Below are positions 10,886-22,860 of a DNA stretch of 64,000 nucleotides, in pieces. The number at the start of each line of letters is the position of its first letter. Within the stretch, counting starts at the first letter, position 1. A model generated the notes under the pieces. That model was not told the DNA's origin and made no database searches. It saw only the letters and a list, made by a program, of their open reading frames with translations. A program made the translations under genes and the position numbers. This DNA comes from Shewanella sp. CG12_big_fil_rev_8_21_14_0_65_47_15 (GTDB lineage: Bacteria; Pseudomonadota; Gammaproteobacteria; Enterobacterales; Shewanellaceae), in contig NZ_PFGL01000042.1 of NCBI RefSeq assembly GCF_002783505.1, positions 1 to 64,000 of the forward strand, read 5' to 3'.

Positions 10886-12295
10886 ATGAAAATTATCATA
10901 TTAGGTGCGGGTCAAGTCGGGGGAACCTTGGCCGAGAATTTGGTCGGTGAGAACAATGACATCACCATAGTCGATAGCGACAAATCCAGATTACGCGCCC
11001 TGCAGGATAAATATGACCTTCGCGTCGTGGCGGGCCATGGTGCCCACCCCGATATACTAAAGGAAGCTGGCGCCGAGGATGCCGACATGCTTATTGCTGT
11101 CACCAACAGCGATGAATGCAACATGGTTGCCTGCCAAATGGCCTACAGTCTCTTTGGCACTCCCACTAAAATCGCCCGTATTCGCTCTGAACCCTATCTG
11201 GCGTTGCGCGATAAACTATTTATCGATAGCGAGACCAAAAACAGTGAGGGTCGCCCCCGTGGCGGTTTTGTGATCGATGAATTAATCGCCCCAGAACAGT
11301 TAGTGACCGCTTACATTCAACGTCTGGTCGAGTATCCTGGCGCACTGCAAGTGCTCGAATTTGCCGAGGGCCGCTTAAGTCTTGTGGCTGTGCGCGCCTA
11401 TTATGGTGGCCCACTGGTGGGGAATGCGTTAGCGGCACTGCGCGAACATATGCCCAATATTGATACCCGGGTTGCGGCAATTTTCCGCCAAGGACGCCCT
11501 ATCATGCCCCGCGGTACCACCATTATTGAGGCTGATGATGAAGTCTTCTTCGTCGCCGACAGCCGCCACATTCGCGCAGTAATGAGTGAGATGCAAAAAC
11601 TCGATAACACCTACCGCAATATTATGATCGCCGGAGGTGGCAACATAGGGTTAGGCCTTGCAAAGCGCCTCGAGCGCACTCATTCAGTGAAGCTTATCGA
11701 ACATAAGTTTGAGCGTGCGGAAGCCCTCTCGGAACAGCTTGAAAACACCACTGTATTCTGTGGTGACGCATCGGATCAGGAGTTATTGCTCGAAGAGCAC
11801 ATAGATCAAACCGACGTATTTATTGCAGTTACCAATGACGACGAAGCCAATATTATGTCAGCCCTATTGGCAAAACGTATGGGCGCAAAAAAGGTGATGG
11901 TATTGATCCAACGCGAGGCCTATGTGGATATAGTCCAAGAAGCCAATATCGACATCGCTATTTCCCCCCAGCAGGCGACGATTTCAGCCCTATTAACCCA
12001 TATCCGCCAAGGCGATATCTGTAACGTATATTCATTACGTCGCGGTGCAGCCGAGGCGATTGAAGCAATTGCCCATGGTGACTCCAGCACATCTAAAGTG
12101 GTGGGTAAGGCGATTGGAGAGATCAAATTACCGCCAGGAACCACCATTGGAGCCATAGTGCGCAACGAAGAAGTGTTAATGGCCCACGACAAAACCGTGA
12201 TAGAGCAAGGGGATCATGTGATCTTATTCCTCGTGAATAAGAAGTTTGTCGGCGAAGTCGAGAAACTGTTCCAACCTAGCGCCTTTTTCTTCTAA
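10886..12295 (+). CDS. trkA: Trk potassium uptake regulatory protein TrkA
   Basis: Peripheral NAD(H)/ATP-binding gating subunit of Trk potassium channels. The 469-aa protein is a tandem duplication of RCK_N-RCK_C. The first Rossmann loop is [16 protein letters not shown] at the N-terminus and the second is [17 protein letters not shown] at about residue 236; each half ends in a TrkA_C domain. It starts 15 bp after rsmB and is followed 20 bp later by a trkH gene. It probably also serves the second TrkH encoded in this window. Confidence 0.96.
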   Translation: MKIIILGAGQVGGTLAENLVGENNDITIVDSDKSRLRALQDKYDLRVVAGHGAHPDILKEAGAEDADMLIAVTNSDECNMVACQMAYSLFGTPTKIARIRSEPYLALRDKLFIDSETKNSEGRPRGGFVIDELIAPEQLVTAYIQRLVEYPGALQVLEFAEGRLSLVAVRAYYGGPLVGNALAALREHMPNIDTRVAAIFRQGRPIMPRGTTIIEADDEVFFVADSRHIRAVMSEMQKLDNTYRNIMIAGGGNIGLGLAKRLERTHSVKLIEHKFERAEALSEQLENTTVFCGDASDQELLLEEHIDQTDVFIAVTNDDEANIMSALLAKRMGAKKVMVLIQREAYVDIVQEANIDIAISPQQATISALLTHIRQGDICNVYSLRRGAAEAIEAIAHGDSSTSKVVGKAIGEIKLPPGTTIGAIVRNEEVLMAHDKTVIEQGDHVILFLVNKKFVGEVEKLFQPSAFFF

Positions 12296-12315
12296 CTGCC
12301 TTAGTAAGCTAATGT

Positions 12316-13758
12316 ATGCTGAACTTTAGACCACTACTGTTTATTCTAGGGCTGTTTCTCTCCATGTTGACAGCCTTTATGTTTGTGCCACTACTCGTCG
12401 CCGTTTTCAATGGCGAAGAGACTGTGGGATCATTCATGCTGTCAGCCTTGGCAACAGGGGTTTGCGCCAGCCTTTGTCTGCATAACGGCCAAAGTAAAGC
12501 GATTCACCTCAATATTCGAGATATGTTTTTGCTGACCAGCCTAACCTGGCTGATTGTGAGTCTCTTTGCGGCCATGCCTTTTACCTTGTACCACGGTATT
12601 GGTTACACGGACGCCTTTTTCGAGACCATGTCCGGCATCACAACGACAGGCTCCACCGTCCTCTCGGGTTTAGATACTATGGATCACAGTATCTTAATCT
12701 GGCGCTCATTGCTGCAATGGCTTGGGGGGATTGGTTTTATCGTCATGGCGGTAGCGATTCTCCCCTTCTTAAACGTCGGTGGTATGCGGCTATTTCGTAC
12801 AGAATCTTCAGACTGGAGCGACAAAGCCGTCCCTCGAACCCAAAGCATGGCTAAGCACCTGTTTTTTATTTATGTTTTACTCACAGCAAGCTGTGGCTTT
12901 GCCTATCACCTTGCGGGTATGACTTGGTTTGAAGCCATCAACCATGCGATGACCACCCTATCGACTGGCGGCTATTCCACCTCCGACAGCTCTATGGCGG
13001 CATTTTCAAACTCGGCCCACTGGGTTGGTATCTTCTTTATGGCTGCGGGAGGCTTACCACTCCTCATGTTTGTGCAAACCGTACAGCAAAGGGATCTTCG
13101 GATTTGGAACGATGCTCAAGTAAAAGGCTTCTTATTTTTCCTGACCTTTGTCTCTTGCTCTATTGGCTTTTGGCTATGGCAAACCCGCGAGATTGAGCTG
13201 CTCGATGCACTGCGTTTATCCAGTTTTAACGTCGTTTCCGTAGTGACAACTACAGGTTATGGCTTAACGGATTACGCAGCTTGGGGCGCTTTTGCCAATA
13301 TCGCCTTCTTATTTTTAATGTTTGTCGGCAGTTGCTCTGGTTCAACCTCTGGCGGGATTAAAATCTTTCGTTTCCAAATTGCGGGCGCTATTATGCGCGA
13401 GCAGTTGAGACAGCAATGTCATCCGAATGGTATCTTTAGGGAACGCTATAATAATCGCATCATCAGCGAAGATATTGTGCGTTCGCTAATCACCTTTATG
13501 CTGCTTTTTATGATGGTGATTGTGGGATTGTCGGTGATTTTAGTGCTCACGGGGCTCGACCCTATGACCAGTTTCACGGGTGCTATCACGGCGGTCACCA
13601 ACGTAGGCCCAGGTTTAGGCCCAATCATTGGCCCTGCGGGTAACTTCTCAACCCTGCCCGATGTGGCGAAATGGGCGTTGTCGCTCGGCATGCTCCTCGG
13701 TCGTTTAGAAATTCTGACCGTAGCAGTGTTATTCCACCCGAGTTTCTGGAAGTATTAA
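12316..13758 (+). CDS. trkH: Trk potassium transporter membrane subunit TrkH (copy 1)
   Basis: A 480-aa integral membrane pore subunit with about 10-12 transmembrane segments and four pore-loop repeats characteristic of TrkH/KtrB: SGITTTGSTV, TTLSTGGYST, VVTTTGYGLTD and TAVTNVGPGLG, where the central glycines form the selectivity filter. It is encoded directly downstream of trkA. It resembles the minus-strand TrkH at 15464-16921 in filter layout but differs clearly in sequence, so they are paralogs rather than a recent duplication. A strong terminator follows. Confidence 0.95.
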   Translation: MLNFRPLLFILGLFLSMLTAFMFVPLLVAVFNGEETVGSFMLSALATGVCASLCLHNGQSKAIHLNIRDMFLLTSLTWLIVSLFAAMPFTLYHGIGYTDAFFETMSGITTTGSTVLSGLDTMDHSILIWRSLLQWLGGIGFIVMAVAILPFLNVGGMRLFRTESSDWSDKAVPRTQSMAKHLFFIYVLLTASCGFAYHLAGMTWFEAINHAMTTLSTGGYSTSDSSMAAFSNSAHWVGIFFMAAGGLPLLMFVQTVQQRDLRIWNDAQVKGFLFFLTFVSCSIGFWLWQTREIELLDALRLSSFNVVSVVTTTGYGLTDYAAWGAFANIAFLFLMFVGSCSGSTSGGIKIFRFQIAGAIMREQLRQQCHPNGIFRERYNNRIISEDIVRSLITFMLLFMMVIVGLSVILVLTGLDPMTSFTGAITAVTNVGPGLGPIIGPAGNFSTLPDVAKWALSLGMLLGRLEILTVAVLFHPSFWKY

Positions 13759-13780
13759 TTCTGTAGAGCTTGAATACTGA

Positions 13781-13810
13781 AAGGCGCTTAACTTGTTAAG
13801 CGCCTTTTTT
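13781..13810 (+). terminator. Intrinsic terminator of the def-fmt-rsmB-trkA-trkH operon
   Basis: A perfect 12-bp stem AAGGCGCTTAAC/GTTAAGCGCCTT with a 2-nt formal loop followed by T5. The next gene (hemG-like) is convergent, so it may also act on the opposite strand. Confidence 0.9.
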
Positions 13811-13827
13811 ATTAAGCCTGACCCGTC

Positions 13828-14379
13828 CTAAATAACAGTAACGTCAGCTAATTCCAACAGATGATCGGCATAGACCTTCACATCTGCCCAGTCGGTATAA
13901 TCGATAACCGACTTAGGATCGGTTGGGCCTTTGGTCATCTTCATAATCAACTGGATCATCCACCTGTCGTACCAAGGCCATGAAGGATAATCCACTTTTC
14001 CCGCAATGATTTTAAGATCGGCTGGCGTCCACGGTGATAGCGCAATAAATTTTTGTAGGTATTTATTATTCTCAGGAATACGTTTTTCTGGATTTCTCGC
14101 CACCACATTGACGCAGAAGAAACTGTTTGGCAGTGCACCCAAAGCCTCTGCATGTTGCTCGATAAACTGGAACACAGTCTTATCGTAGGTGCCATAGAGT
14201 ACGCAGGCGCCAAAGGCGACGACATCATAATCGGGCCAATTAATGCAAGTGGCGGCAGCACTATTGATATCGACGAGGTCGACCTGTGCTCCACGAGATA
14301 TTAATTGCTCGGCAATTGCGCTGGCAATTTTGGCCGTATGACCACCGCGGGTAAAATAAAGCACAAGAATCCGTATCAT
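13828..14379 (-). CDS. Menaquinone-dependent protoporphyrinogen IX oxidase HemG-like flavodoxin (copy 1)
   Basis: A 183-aa flavodoxin-fold protein of the HemG family, which oxidises protoporphyrinogen IX to protoporphyrin IX with electrons passed to quinones. FMN-loop residues are in LYFTRGGHTAKIA near the N-terminus. The HemG-specific blocks are NVVARNPEKRIPENN and a C-terminal MTKGPTDPKSVIDYTDW. I start at MIRILVLYF, six codons inside the open frame. It is convergent with trkH copy 1 and divergent from the ArsR regulator. A second, non-identical HemG-like gene lies at 14937-15461. Confidence 0.85.
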   Translation of the reverse strand: MIRILVLYFTRGGHTAKIASAIAEQLISRGAQVDLVDINSAAATCINWPDYDVVAFGACVLYGTYDKTVFQFIEQHAEALGALPNSFFCVNVVARNPEKRIPENNKYLQKFIALSPWTPADLKIIAGKVDYPSWPWYDRWMIQLIMKMTKGPTDPKSVIDYTDWADVKVYADHLLELADVTVI

Positions 14380-14526
14380 AGGCTGTTTCCGATCCACTGA
14401 GTTAATGTCACCATTGTGGCCATATTCGGCTCAATAAACCCCTAATAGGATCACAAATCGGCGGTATCTCATATTCTGTCATGCAAAAATTGAGATCTAC
14501 ATTACTGAGCAGTATGATTGCGTATA

Positions 14527-14554
14527 TTGAAGTATTCAATTAGAATTATCTAAT
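14527..14554. promoter_or_regulatory. Possible operator of the ArsR-family regulator
   Basis: Two overlapping short inverted repeats, TTGAA-3-TTCAA and ATTAG-6-CTAAT, sit 14-40 bp upstream of the regulator start. ArsR-family proteins commonly bind AT-rich dyads overlapping their own promoter. This is inference from position and symmetry only. Confidence 0.3.
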
Positions 14555-14567
14555 CAAAGGCGATAAA

Positions 14568-14888
14568 GTGAGTGACCTTATGCAAAATGACATAGATGTA
14601 GCTGCAATGGTAACTAATGCGGAAAGTGCGGCTAAATGGCTCAAGGCCATAGCAAACCCTTATCGCCTAATGATTTTATGCCTACTGCTGGATAAAGAAT
14701 TGAGCGTAACCGAGCTTAATGCCACTGTGCCATTAAGCCAGTCGGCACTATCCCAGCATTTAGCCGTATTACGCGCTGAAGATCTGGTGGATACCCGTAA
14801 GAGTTCACAGATTGTTTACTACAAGCTCAAGAACGAGCAAGTTACCCAAGTGATTTCTATTCTCCACAGCCGCTACTGCGCTGTGTAA
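14568..14888 (+). CDS. ArsR-family regulator of the HlyU/BigR/SqrR type
   Basis: A 106-aa winged-helix repressor. The recognition segment PLSQSALSQHLAVLRAEDLV and the C-terminal helix pattern match the HlyU/BigR/YgaV/SqrR branch. In that branch two cysteines sense persulfides or oxidants, and both are present here: Cys38 (in LMILCLLL) and Cys104 (in SRYC). There are no ArsR metal-binding ELCVCDL motifs. The assigned start is GTG (MSDLMQND); the ATG four codons downstream is an alternative. It is divergent from hemG copy 1, which it may regulate, and convergent with hemG copy 2. Confidence 0.88.
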   Translation: MSDLMQNDIDVAAMVTNAESAAKWLKAIANPYRLMILCLLLDKELSVTELNATVPLSQSALSQHLAVLRAEDLVDTRKSSQIVYYKLKNEQVTQVISILHSRYCAV

Positions 14889-14905
14889 TGGCAAAGCCCA
14901 CCTAA

Positions 14906-14934
14906 AATTAAGCCCCAACGACTGGGGCTTAATT
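14906..14934. terminator. Bidirectional terminator between the ArsR regulator and hemG copy 2
   Basis: A 12-bp stem AATTAAGCCCCA/TGGGGCTTAATT with a 5-nt loop, located between two convergent genes. Confidence 0.8.
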
Positions 14935-14936
14935 AT

Positions 14937-15461
14937 TTAACGTTGGCTAAAACGGCTACCAAAGGCATCAACCTTAGCCCAATCGGTAAACTCGAAGGTT
15001 CCCTTAATATCGGTCGGTCCCTTCGTCATCCACATGATAAAACGTATTATAGTGCGATCGAAAAAGCCGTATTTGGGATAATCAATCTTACCCGCAAAGA
15101 CGGCTAACTGCTGTGGCTGCCATAGTGAAAGCTGCAAAAACTTTTGCATATAAGGATTGGTTTCAGGCGTATTTTTTTGGGGTTTGCGCGCCACGACGTT
15201 AACGGTAAAAAAGCCATTAATCTTAGTATCGAGCACCGCATGGTGACGGTTTACAAACTGGTAAAGTTCAGGTCTATGCTTACCATAACGAATACTGGCG
15301 CCGATCAGCACTTTATCAAAATCCGCTAAGCTCAACGCTTCTGCCTGCGCTAATGTGACCAGTGAAACCTGCTCTCCCGCCTGCTCAGCAATCGTCTTCA
15401 TTTTTTGGCAAATTGCCAATGTTTGGCCATCAATTGTCGAATAAATTATTAACGTCTGCAT
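14937..15461 (-). CDS. hemG: Protoporphyrinogen IX oxidase HemG-like flavodoxin (copy 2)
   Basis: A 174-aa HemG-family flavodoxin with IIYSTIDGQTLAIC at the FMN site, NVVARKPQKNTPETN and a C-terminal MTKGPTDIKGTFEFTDW. I use the ATG giving MQTLIIYST, which lies 2 bp after the upstream trkH stop; the open frame extends 30 codons into trkH. Its position at the end of pepQ-yigZ-trkH-hemG matches the E. coli operon order, so this copy is the positional ortholog of E. coli hemG. Role: last-but-one step of heme synthesis at the inner membrane face. Confidence 0.92.
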   Translation of the reverse strand: MQTLIIYSTIDGQTLAICQKMKTIAEQAGEQVSLVTLAQAEALSLADFDKVLIGASIRYGKHRPELYQFVNRHHAVLDTKINGFFTVNVVARKPQKNTPETNPYMQKFLQLSLWQPQQLAVFAGKIDYPKYGFFDRTIIRFIMWMTKGPTDIKGTFEFTDWAKVDAFGSRFSQR

Positions 15462-15463
15462 GA

Positions 15464-16921
15464 TCAATTCTTCCAAAAAGTTGGCGTAAACAAAATCAGT
15501 AAGGTAAATACTTCGAGGCGACCAAATAGCATAGCCACGACCAATACCCATTTAGCTTCATCGCCAATACTGGCGTAGTTACTGGCTACCGCGCCTAAGC
15601 CTGGGCCTAGATTGTTTAAGCAAGCCGCGGTGGCACTGAAGGCGGTAATATCATCTAATCCCATCGCCATGAGTGCAAGCATACAGATCACAAACACCAG
15701 CGCATAGGCAGAGAAGAATCCCCACACGGCATCGACAACGCGATCGGGCAAGGCTTTAGAACCAATACGGATAGAGAACATCGCCTTAGGATGGACCAGT
15801 CGCTTTAATTCGCGCGAGCCCTGTAACAGCAGCAGAATAACCCGAATCACTTTAATCCCGCCCGCTGTTGAACCGCCACAGCCACCGATAAAGCTCGAAA
15901 ATATCAATAGAATGGGTAAAAACAGCGGCCACATATGGAAGCTTTCAGTACCAAATCCCGCAGTAGTGGCCACGGAAACCGCCTGAAATAAGGCATGGTC
16001 TAAGGTTTCTTCCGGCGAATCATAAATGCCCGAATGATAAAGCGTGAGGAAACAAATCGCGGTGAGAATAAGTTGAATCGCCACCAGCATCTTAAATTCA
16101 GCATCTTTAAAATACACTCTAACGTTAATGCCTCGCCGCGAGAATGCCGCAAAATGCACGCTAAAGTTCACCGCTGAAACGATTAAAAAGAACACACAAA
16201 TAAGGTTAATCACAGAGCTATCGAAATATCCCATGCTGGCATCGTGGGTCGAAAAGCCGCCGATGGCGATAGTAGAAAACGAATGGCAAACCGCATCAAA
16301 CACACTCATTCCCGCCAGCCAATAGGCTCCAGCGCAGGCAATAGTTAACAGTAAATAGATATACCACAAGGCCTTAGCAGTTTCGGCGATCCGCGGTGTC
16401 ATCTTACTGTCTTTCACTGGGCCCGGAATTTCGGCGCGATAGAGCTGCATTCCGCCGACGCCAAGTACTGGCAAAATCGCCACGGCGAGCACAATAATCC
16501 CCATACCACCGAGCCATTGCAGCATATGGCGGTAAAACAGAATGGCTTTAGGTAAGAAGTCGAGCCCGACAATCACTGTGGCTCCGGTGGTGGTTAACGC
16601 AGAGAAAGATTCGAAGAAACTATCGGTCCAGCTGAGATCGGGTTGACTCGAGAAGATAAAGGGTAAGGCACCGATAGAACCCAGTACGGTCCAAAACAGC
16701 ACCACAATCAGGAATCCCTCTCGGGTACGCAATTCTTCTTTGCAGTGGCGATTGGGATACCAGAGCCAGAAACCAATAAATAGGCTGACAAAAAATGCCT
16801 GAATAAACGCCGTGCCGCCGCCATCGTTATACCAAACAGCGATCAGTGCTGGTGGCAGCATAGTGATTGAAAATAAACCAATCAGCAGACCTATGATTCT
16901 TATTATGGTTTTATATTGCAT
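15464..16921 (-). CDS. trkH: Trk potassium transporter membrane subunit TrkH (copy 2)
   Basis: A 485-aa TrkH with the four filter loops SALTTTGATV, STIAIGGFST, VATTAGFGTES and AACLNNLGPGLG, and about ten hydrophobic segments. The second filter has IAIGGF where copy 1 has LSTGGY, so the two channels probably differ in properties. It lies between yigZ and hemG on the same strand, as in E. coli, and has no dedicated TrkA next to it. The partner is presumably the TrkA encoded at 10886-12295. Confidence 0.95.
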   Translation of the reverse strand: MQYKTIIRIIGLLIGLFSITMLPPALIAVWYNDGGGTAFIQAFFVSLFIGFWLWYPNRHCKEELRTREGFLIVVLFWTVLGSIGALPFIFSSQPDLSWTDSFFESFSALTTTGATVIVGLDFLPKAILFYRHMLQWLGGMGIIVLAVAILPVLGVGGMQLYRAEIPGPVKDSKMTPRIAETAKALWYIYLLLTIACAGAYWLAGMSVFDAVCHSFSTIAIGGFSTHDASMGYFDSSVINLICVFFLIVSAVNFSVHFAAFSRRGINVRVYFKDAEFKMLVAIQLILTAICFLTLYHSGIYDSPEETLDHALFQAVSVATTAGFGTESFHMWPLFLPILLIFSSFIGGCGGSTAGGIKVIRVILLLLQGSRELKRLVHPKAMFSIRIGSKALPDRVVDAVWGFFSAYALVFVICMLALMAMGLDDITAFSATAACLNNLGPGLGAVASNYASIGDEAKWVLVVAMLFGRLEVFTLLILFTPTFWKN

Positions 16922-16998
16922 TAAGCGAGTTCAATCATTCCATTGGCTGCAAAGGTATTTTCAGCATTTGGGCTATTTTGGCATAATTTACGCAGGCA

Positions 16999-17613
16999 TC
17001 ACAGCTCAAACTCAGGGCTCAAACCTCCCTGACTGAGTGTCGCCAACGACTCACACAGTAATGTCTGTTGCTGCCGCCCTATTTCGAACAAAATATCGAC
17101 CGCTTCGGCAAATTGCTTATCGATAATCACAGCATCCACTTGCTGTAATAGATGCTCAACATCGCGCAGCTGCGCATAATCACAATGCAACTTGGCGGGA
17201 TAACGTAACTGTTTGAGTCGCGTCGGTAATTGAACCAAACCTTGCCTTAAGCCCGACGTATAAGCCCGAACGAGTCCACCGACTCCCAGTTTAGTGCCAC
17301 CATAATAACGCACCACAACAGCACCCACTTCGCCGATATTCGCCCCTTGCAATACAGCTAACATGGGTCGACCAGCACTGCCTGCGGGTTCGCCGTCATC
17401 ACTCGAACCAATCAAGACGCTATCATCAGGCGCGCCAGCCACAAAAGCAGAGCAATAATGGCTTGCGCCGGGATAATCACGCTTTATGTCAGTGAGTACT
17501 AACTTCAATTTATCTATGCTATCGCAGTGAAAGAGGAAAGAGATAAAGCGGCTATGCTTTATCTCTTCTTCAATGACGATATTTTCACAGGGAACGCTAT
17601 AACTTTCGAGCAC
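16999..17613 (-). CDS. yigZ: YigZ/IMPACT family protein
   Basis: A 204-aa UPF0029/IMPACT-family protein with an N-terminal IMPACT domain including HYCSAFVAG, the signature SSDDGEPAGSAGRPML and VRYYGGTKLGVGGLVRAY, then a C-terminal DUF1949-like ferredoxin-fold region. Molecular function is unsettled; eukaryotic IMPACT inhibits Gcn2 activation. It follows pepQ by about 27 bp and precedes trkH, so it is the second gene of pepQ-yigZ-trkH-hemG. Confidence 0.92.
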   Translation of the reverse strand: MLESYSVPCENIVIEEEIKHSRFISFLFHCDSIDKLKLVLTDIKRDYPGASHYCSAFVAGAPDDSVLIGSSDDGEPAGSAGRPMLAVLQGANIGEVGAVVVRYYGGTKLGVGGLVRAYTSGLRQGLVQLPTRLKQLRYPAKLHCDYAQLRDVEHLLQQVDAVIIDKQFAEAVDILFEIGRQQQTLLCESLATLSQGGLSPEFEL

Positions 17614-17639
17614 ACATCCGCCCTAATCTTTACCCTATA

Positions 17640-18965
<1,326 letters not shown>

Positions 18966-19123
18966 TCATATCCTGTAATCAATAAAGGGAAATAAATAAA
19001 ACCGAATTTAACTGTGACGACTAACGAATGAATTCCTCAGGGGAAATCTTTAAAGTCATCAGGCTGTTCTACACTCTGTGCAGTGTATCACAAAGGTGAA
19101 AAATCACTCTAGCCGACAAGAAA

Positions 19124-19139
19124 TTAAACAGTCGTTTAA
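19124..19139. promoter_or_regulatory. Inverted repeat resembling a PsrA/FadR-type operator upstream of fadBA
   Basis: TTAAAC-AGTC-GTTTAA lies in the 320-bp pepQ-fadB intergenic region, about 145 bp before the fadB start. The AAAC-N4-GTTT core fits the published Pseudomonas PsrA consensus (G/C)AAAC-N2-4-GTTT(G/C) except for the outer bases. The rest of the intergenic region shows no other clear element. Confidence 0.35.
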
Positions 19140-19283
19140 ATTGGGTGTTGTAATTTATCGAATTTCGAAGCACACTGGCATACAACTGGTCAAATGATGG
19201 CCGAAGCTGCTGTGAGATAGAGAGTCGTACTAACACCAATTGATAATGGTGGGTATCACTTTTAAGCCAAAAGGAAGCAAGCA

Positions 19284-21434
19284 ATGATCTACCAAAGTCC
19301 TACAATTCAAGTTGAGTTACTCGAGGATAATATTGCCAAGCTGTGCTTTAACGCACCCGGTTCGGTGAACAAATTCGACAGAGAAACCCTCGCCTCGCTC
19401 GATGCGGCATTAGACAGCATCAAGCAAAATTCCAATATCAAAGCGTTAGTGCTGACCTCAAGTAAAGATACCTTTATTGTGGGCGCCGACATTACCGAAT
19501 TTTTAGGCCTGTTCGCACAGGATGACGCCGTCCTGCTCTCTTGGGTTGAACAAGCTAACGCAGTCTTCAACAAACTCGAAGACTTACCTTTCCCAACCGC
19601 ATCGGCAATCAAAGGCTTTGCCTTAGGTGGCGGCTGTGAAACCATTCTGGCAACGGATTTCCGTATCGCAGATACCACAGCCAAAATCGGTTTACCTGAA
19701 ACTAAACTCGGTATCATCCCAGGTTTTGGCGGTACGGTTCGTCTGCCACGTGTGATTGGTGCAGATAACGCCCTCGAGTGGATCACGACCGGTAAAGACC
19801 AACGCGCTGAAGATGCACTGAAAGTCGGCGCTGTGGATGCCGTGGTTGCACCACAAGCGCTAGAAGCTGCTGCGATTCAAATGCTCAAAGATGCTGTTGC
19901 TGAAAAGCTGGATTGGCAAGCGCGTCGTCACCGCAAACTGTCTGCACTAACGCTGCCAAAACTCGAAGCTATGATGTCATTCACCACTGCCAAAGGCATG
20001 GTGTTTGCGGTTGCGGGTAAACACTACCCCGCACCAATGGCTGCTGTAAGCGTGATTGAGCAAGCATCGACTAAAGGTCGTGCTGAAGCATTACAAATCG
20101 AACATCAAGCCTTTATCAAGCTGGCTAAAACCGACGTTGCTAAGGCACTTATCGGTATTTTCCTTAACGATCAATTTGTTAAAGGTAAAGCGAAGAAAGC
20201 CGGCAAGCTAGCGAAAGAAGTCAACAACGCGGCCGTACTAGGTGCAGGCATTATGGGCGGCGGCATAGCCTACCAAAGCGCCAGCAAAGGCACACCGATT
20301 GTCATGAAAGACATTGCCCAGCCAGCATTAGATTTAGGCCTCAATGAAGCCGCTAAACTGCTGTCAGCGCAAGTTGCCCGTGGCCGTTCAACACCAGAAA
20401 AAATGGCCAAGGTACTGAACAACATCACGCCTTCGTTAGATTATGCCGCGATTAAACACAGCGATATTGTCGTCGAAGCCGTTGTTGAACACCCTAAAGT
20501 TAAAGCAACTGTATTAGCCGAAGTTGAAGATTATGTGAGTGAAGATGCGATTATCGCCTCAAATACGTCTACGATTTCAATCAACTTGCTCGCTAAGAGC
20601 ATGAAGAAACCTGAGCGTTTCTGCGGTATGCATTTCTTCAATCCAGTGCACAAAATGCCGTTGGTCGAAGTTATCCGTGGCGAGCACAGCTCTGAAGAAA
20701 CCATCGCCTCTGTTGTGGCTTACGCCAGCAAAATGGGTAAAACCCCAATCGTGGTTAACGATTGCCCTGGTTTCTTTGTTAACCGCGTACTCTTCCCTTA
20801 CTTTGCTGGCTTTAACGGCCTGCTCGCAGAAGGTGGTGACTTTGCTGCAATTGACAAGGTGATGGAGAAACAATTCGGCTGGCCAATGGGCCCTGCTTAT
20901 CTGCTAGACGTTGTAGGCCTAGACACTGGCCATCACGCTCAAGCGGTAATGGCCGAAGGCTTCCCCGATCGTATGGGTAAATCTGGCACTGACGCGATTG
21001 ACGTGATGTTCGAAAACAAACGCCTTGGTCAGAAAAATGGCAAAGGTTTCTATGTCTACTCTGTTGATAGCCGTGGTAAGCCGAAGAAAGATGTCGATCC
21101 AACCAGCTACGGCCTATTGAAAGATGCCTTTGGCGAGTTAAAAGCCTTTGAAGCCGATGACATTATTGCCCGTACTATGATCCCTATGATCATCGAAACC
21201 GTGCGCTGTTTAGAAGAAGGCATTGTCGCATCGCCTGCCGAAGCGGATATGGGCCTAGTTTATGGCTTAGGTTTCCCACCATTCAGAGGCGGCGTGTTCC
21301 GTTACTTGGATACCATGGGTGTCGCAAACTTTGTCGCCTTAGCAGACAAATACGCTCACTTGGGCGGTCTGTATCAAGTCACCGACGCCATGCGTGCCCT
21401 CGCAGCCAACAACGGTAGCTACTACCAAGCCTAA
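19284..21434 (+). CDS. fadB: Fatty acid oxidation complex subunit alpha
   Basis: A 716-aa multifunctional enzyme of aerobic beta-oxidation. The N-terminal crotonase domain gives enoyl-CoA hydratase/isomerase activity (IVGADITEF and [13 protein letters not shown], with the catalytic Glu in the second block and in GLPETKLG). The 3-hydroxyacyl-CoA dehydrogenase domain starts at about residue 312 ([18 protein letters not shown]) and contains the catalytic His of [15 protein letters not shown]. It forms an alpha2beta2 complex with FadA, encoded 22 bp downstream. Full length, no truncation. Confidence 0.97.
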   Translation: MIYQSPTIQVELLEDNIAKLCFNAPGSVNKFDRETLASLDAALDSIKQNSNIKALVLTSSKDTFIVGADITEFLGLFAQDDAVLLSWVEQANAVFNKLEDLPFPTASAIKGFALGGGCETILATDFRIADTTAKIGLPETKLGIIPGFGGTVRLPRVIGADNALEWITTGKDQRAEDALKVGAVDAVVAPQALEAAAIQMLKDAVAEKLDWQARRHRKLSALTLPKLEAMMSFTTAKGMVFAVAGKHYPAPMAAVSVIEQASTKGRAEALQIEHQAFIKLAKTDVAKALIGIFLNDQFVKGKAKKAGKLAKEVNNAAVLGAGIMGGGIAYQSASKGTPIVMKDIAQPALDLGLNEAAKLLSAQVARGRSTPEKMAKVLNNITPSLDYAAIKHSDIVVEAVVEHPKVKATVLAEVEDYVSEDAIIASNTSTISINLLAKSMKKPERFCGMHFFNPVHKMPLVEVIRGEHSSEETIASVVAYASKMGKTPIVVNDCPGFFVNRVLFPYFAGFNGLLAEGGDFAAIDKVMEKQFGWPMGPAYLLDVVGLDTGHHAQAVMAEGFPDRMGKSGTDAIDVMFENKRLGQKNGKGFYVYSVDSRGKPKKDVDPTSYGLLKDAFGELKAFEADDIIARTMIPMIIETVRCLEEGIVASPAEADMGLVYGLGFPPFRGGVFRYLDTMGVANFVALADKYAHLGGLYQVTDAMRALAANNGSYYQA

Positions 21435-21438
21435 TTAG

Positions 21439-22620
<1,182 letters not shown>

Positions 22621-22642
22621 TTCGTTATTTGAATCATCAACC

Positions 22643-22670
22643 AAAGCCGGAATTTATTCCGGCTTTTTTA
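22643..22670 (+). terminator. Intrinsic terminator of fadBA
   Basis: A 10-bp stem AAAGCCGGAA/TTCCGGCTTT with a TTTA loop followed by a T-run. Confidence 0.92.
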
Positions 22671-22860
22671 TTGCGTCACCCATCTTAAGCTCTGAAATTA
22701 TAAGATTTATATTCCTCTAAAGCCTAAGCCTCTAGTTGATAATTAGTTAGTTATCAACTTAACTTCTAGGGGCATCTTAAAGTATCACATCCATAGTGGG
22801 CCTTGGGCCAACATAGAAAGGCAAGGATGCAGTTGTGTCATGCAATTTAAGGAGAGCTGA

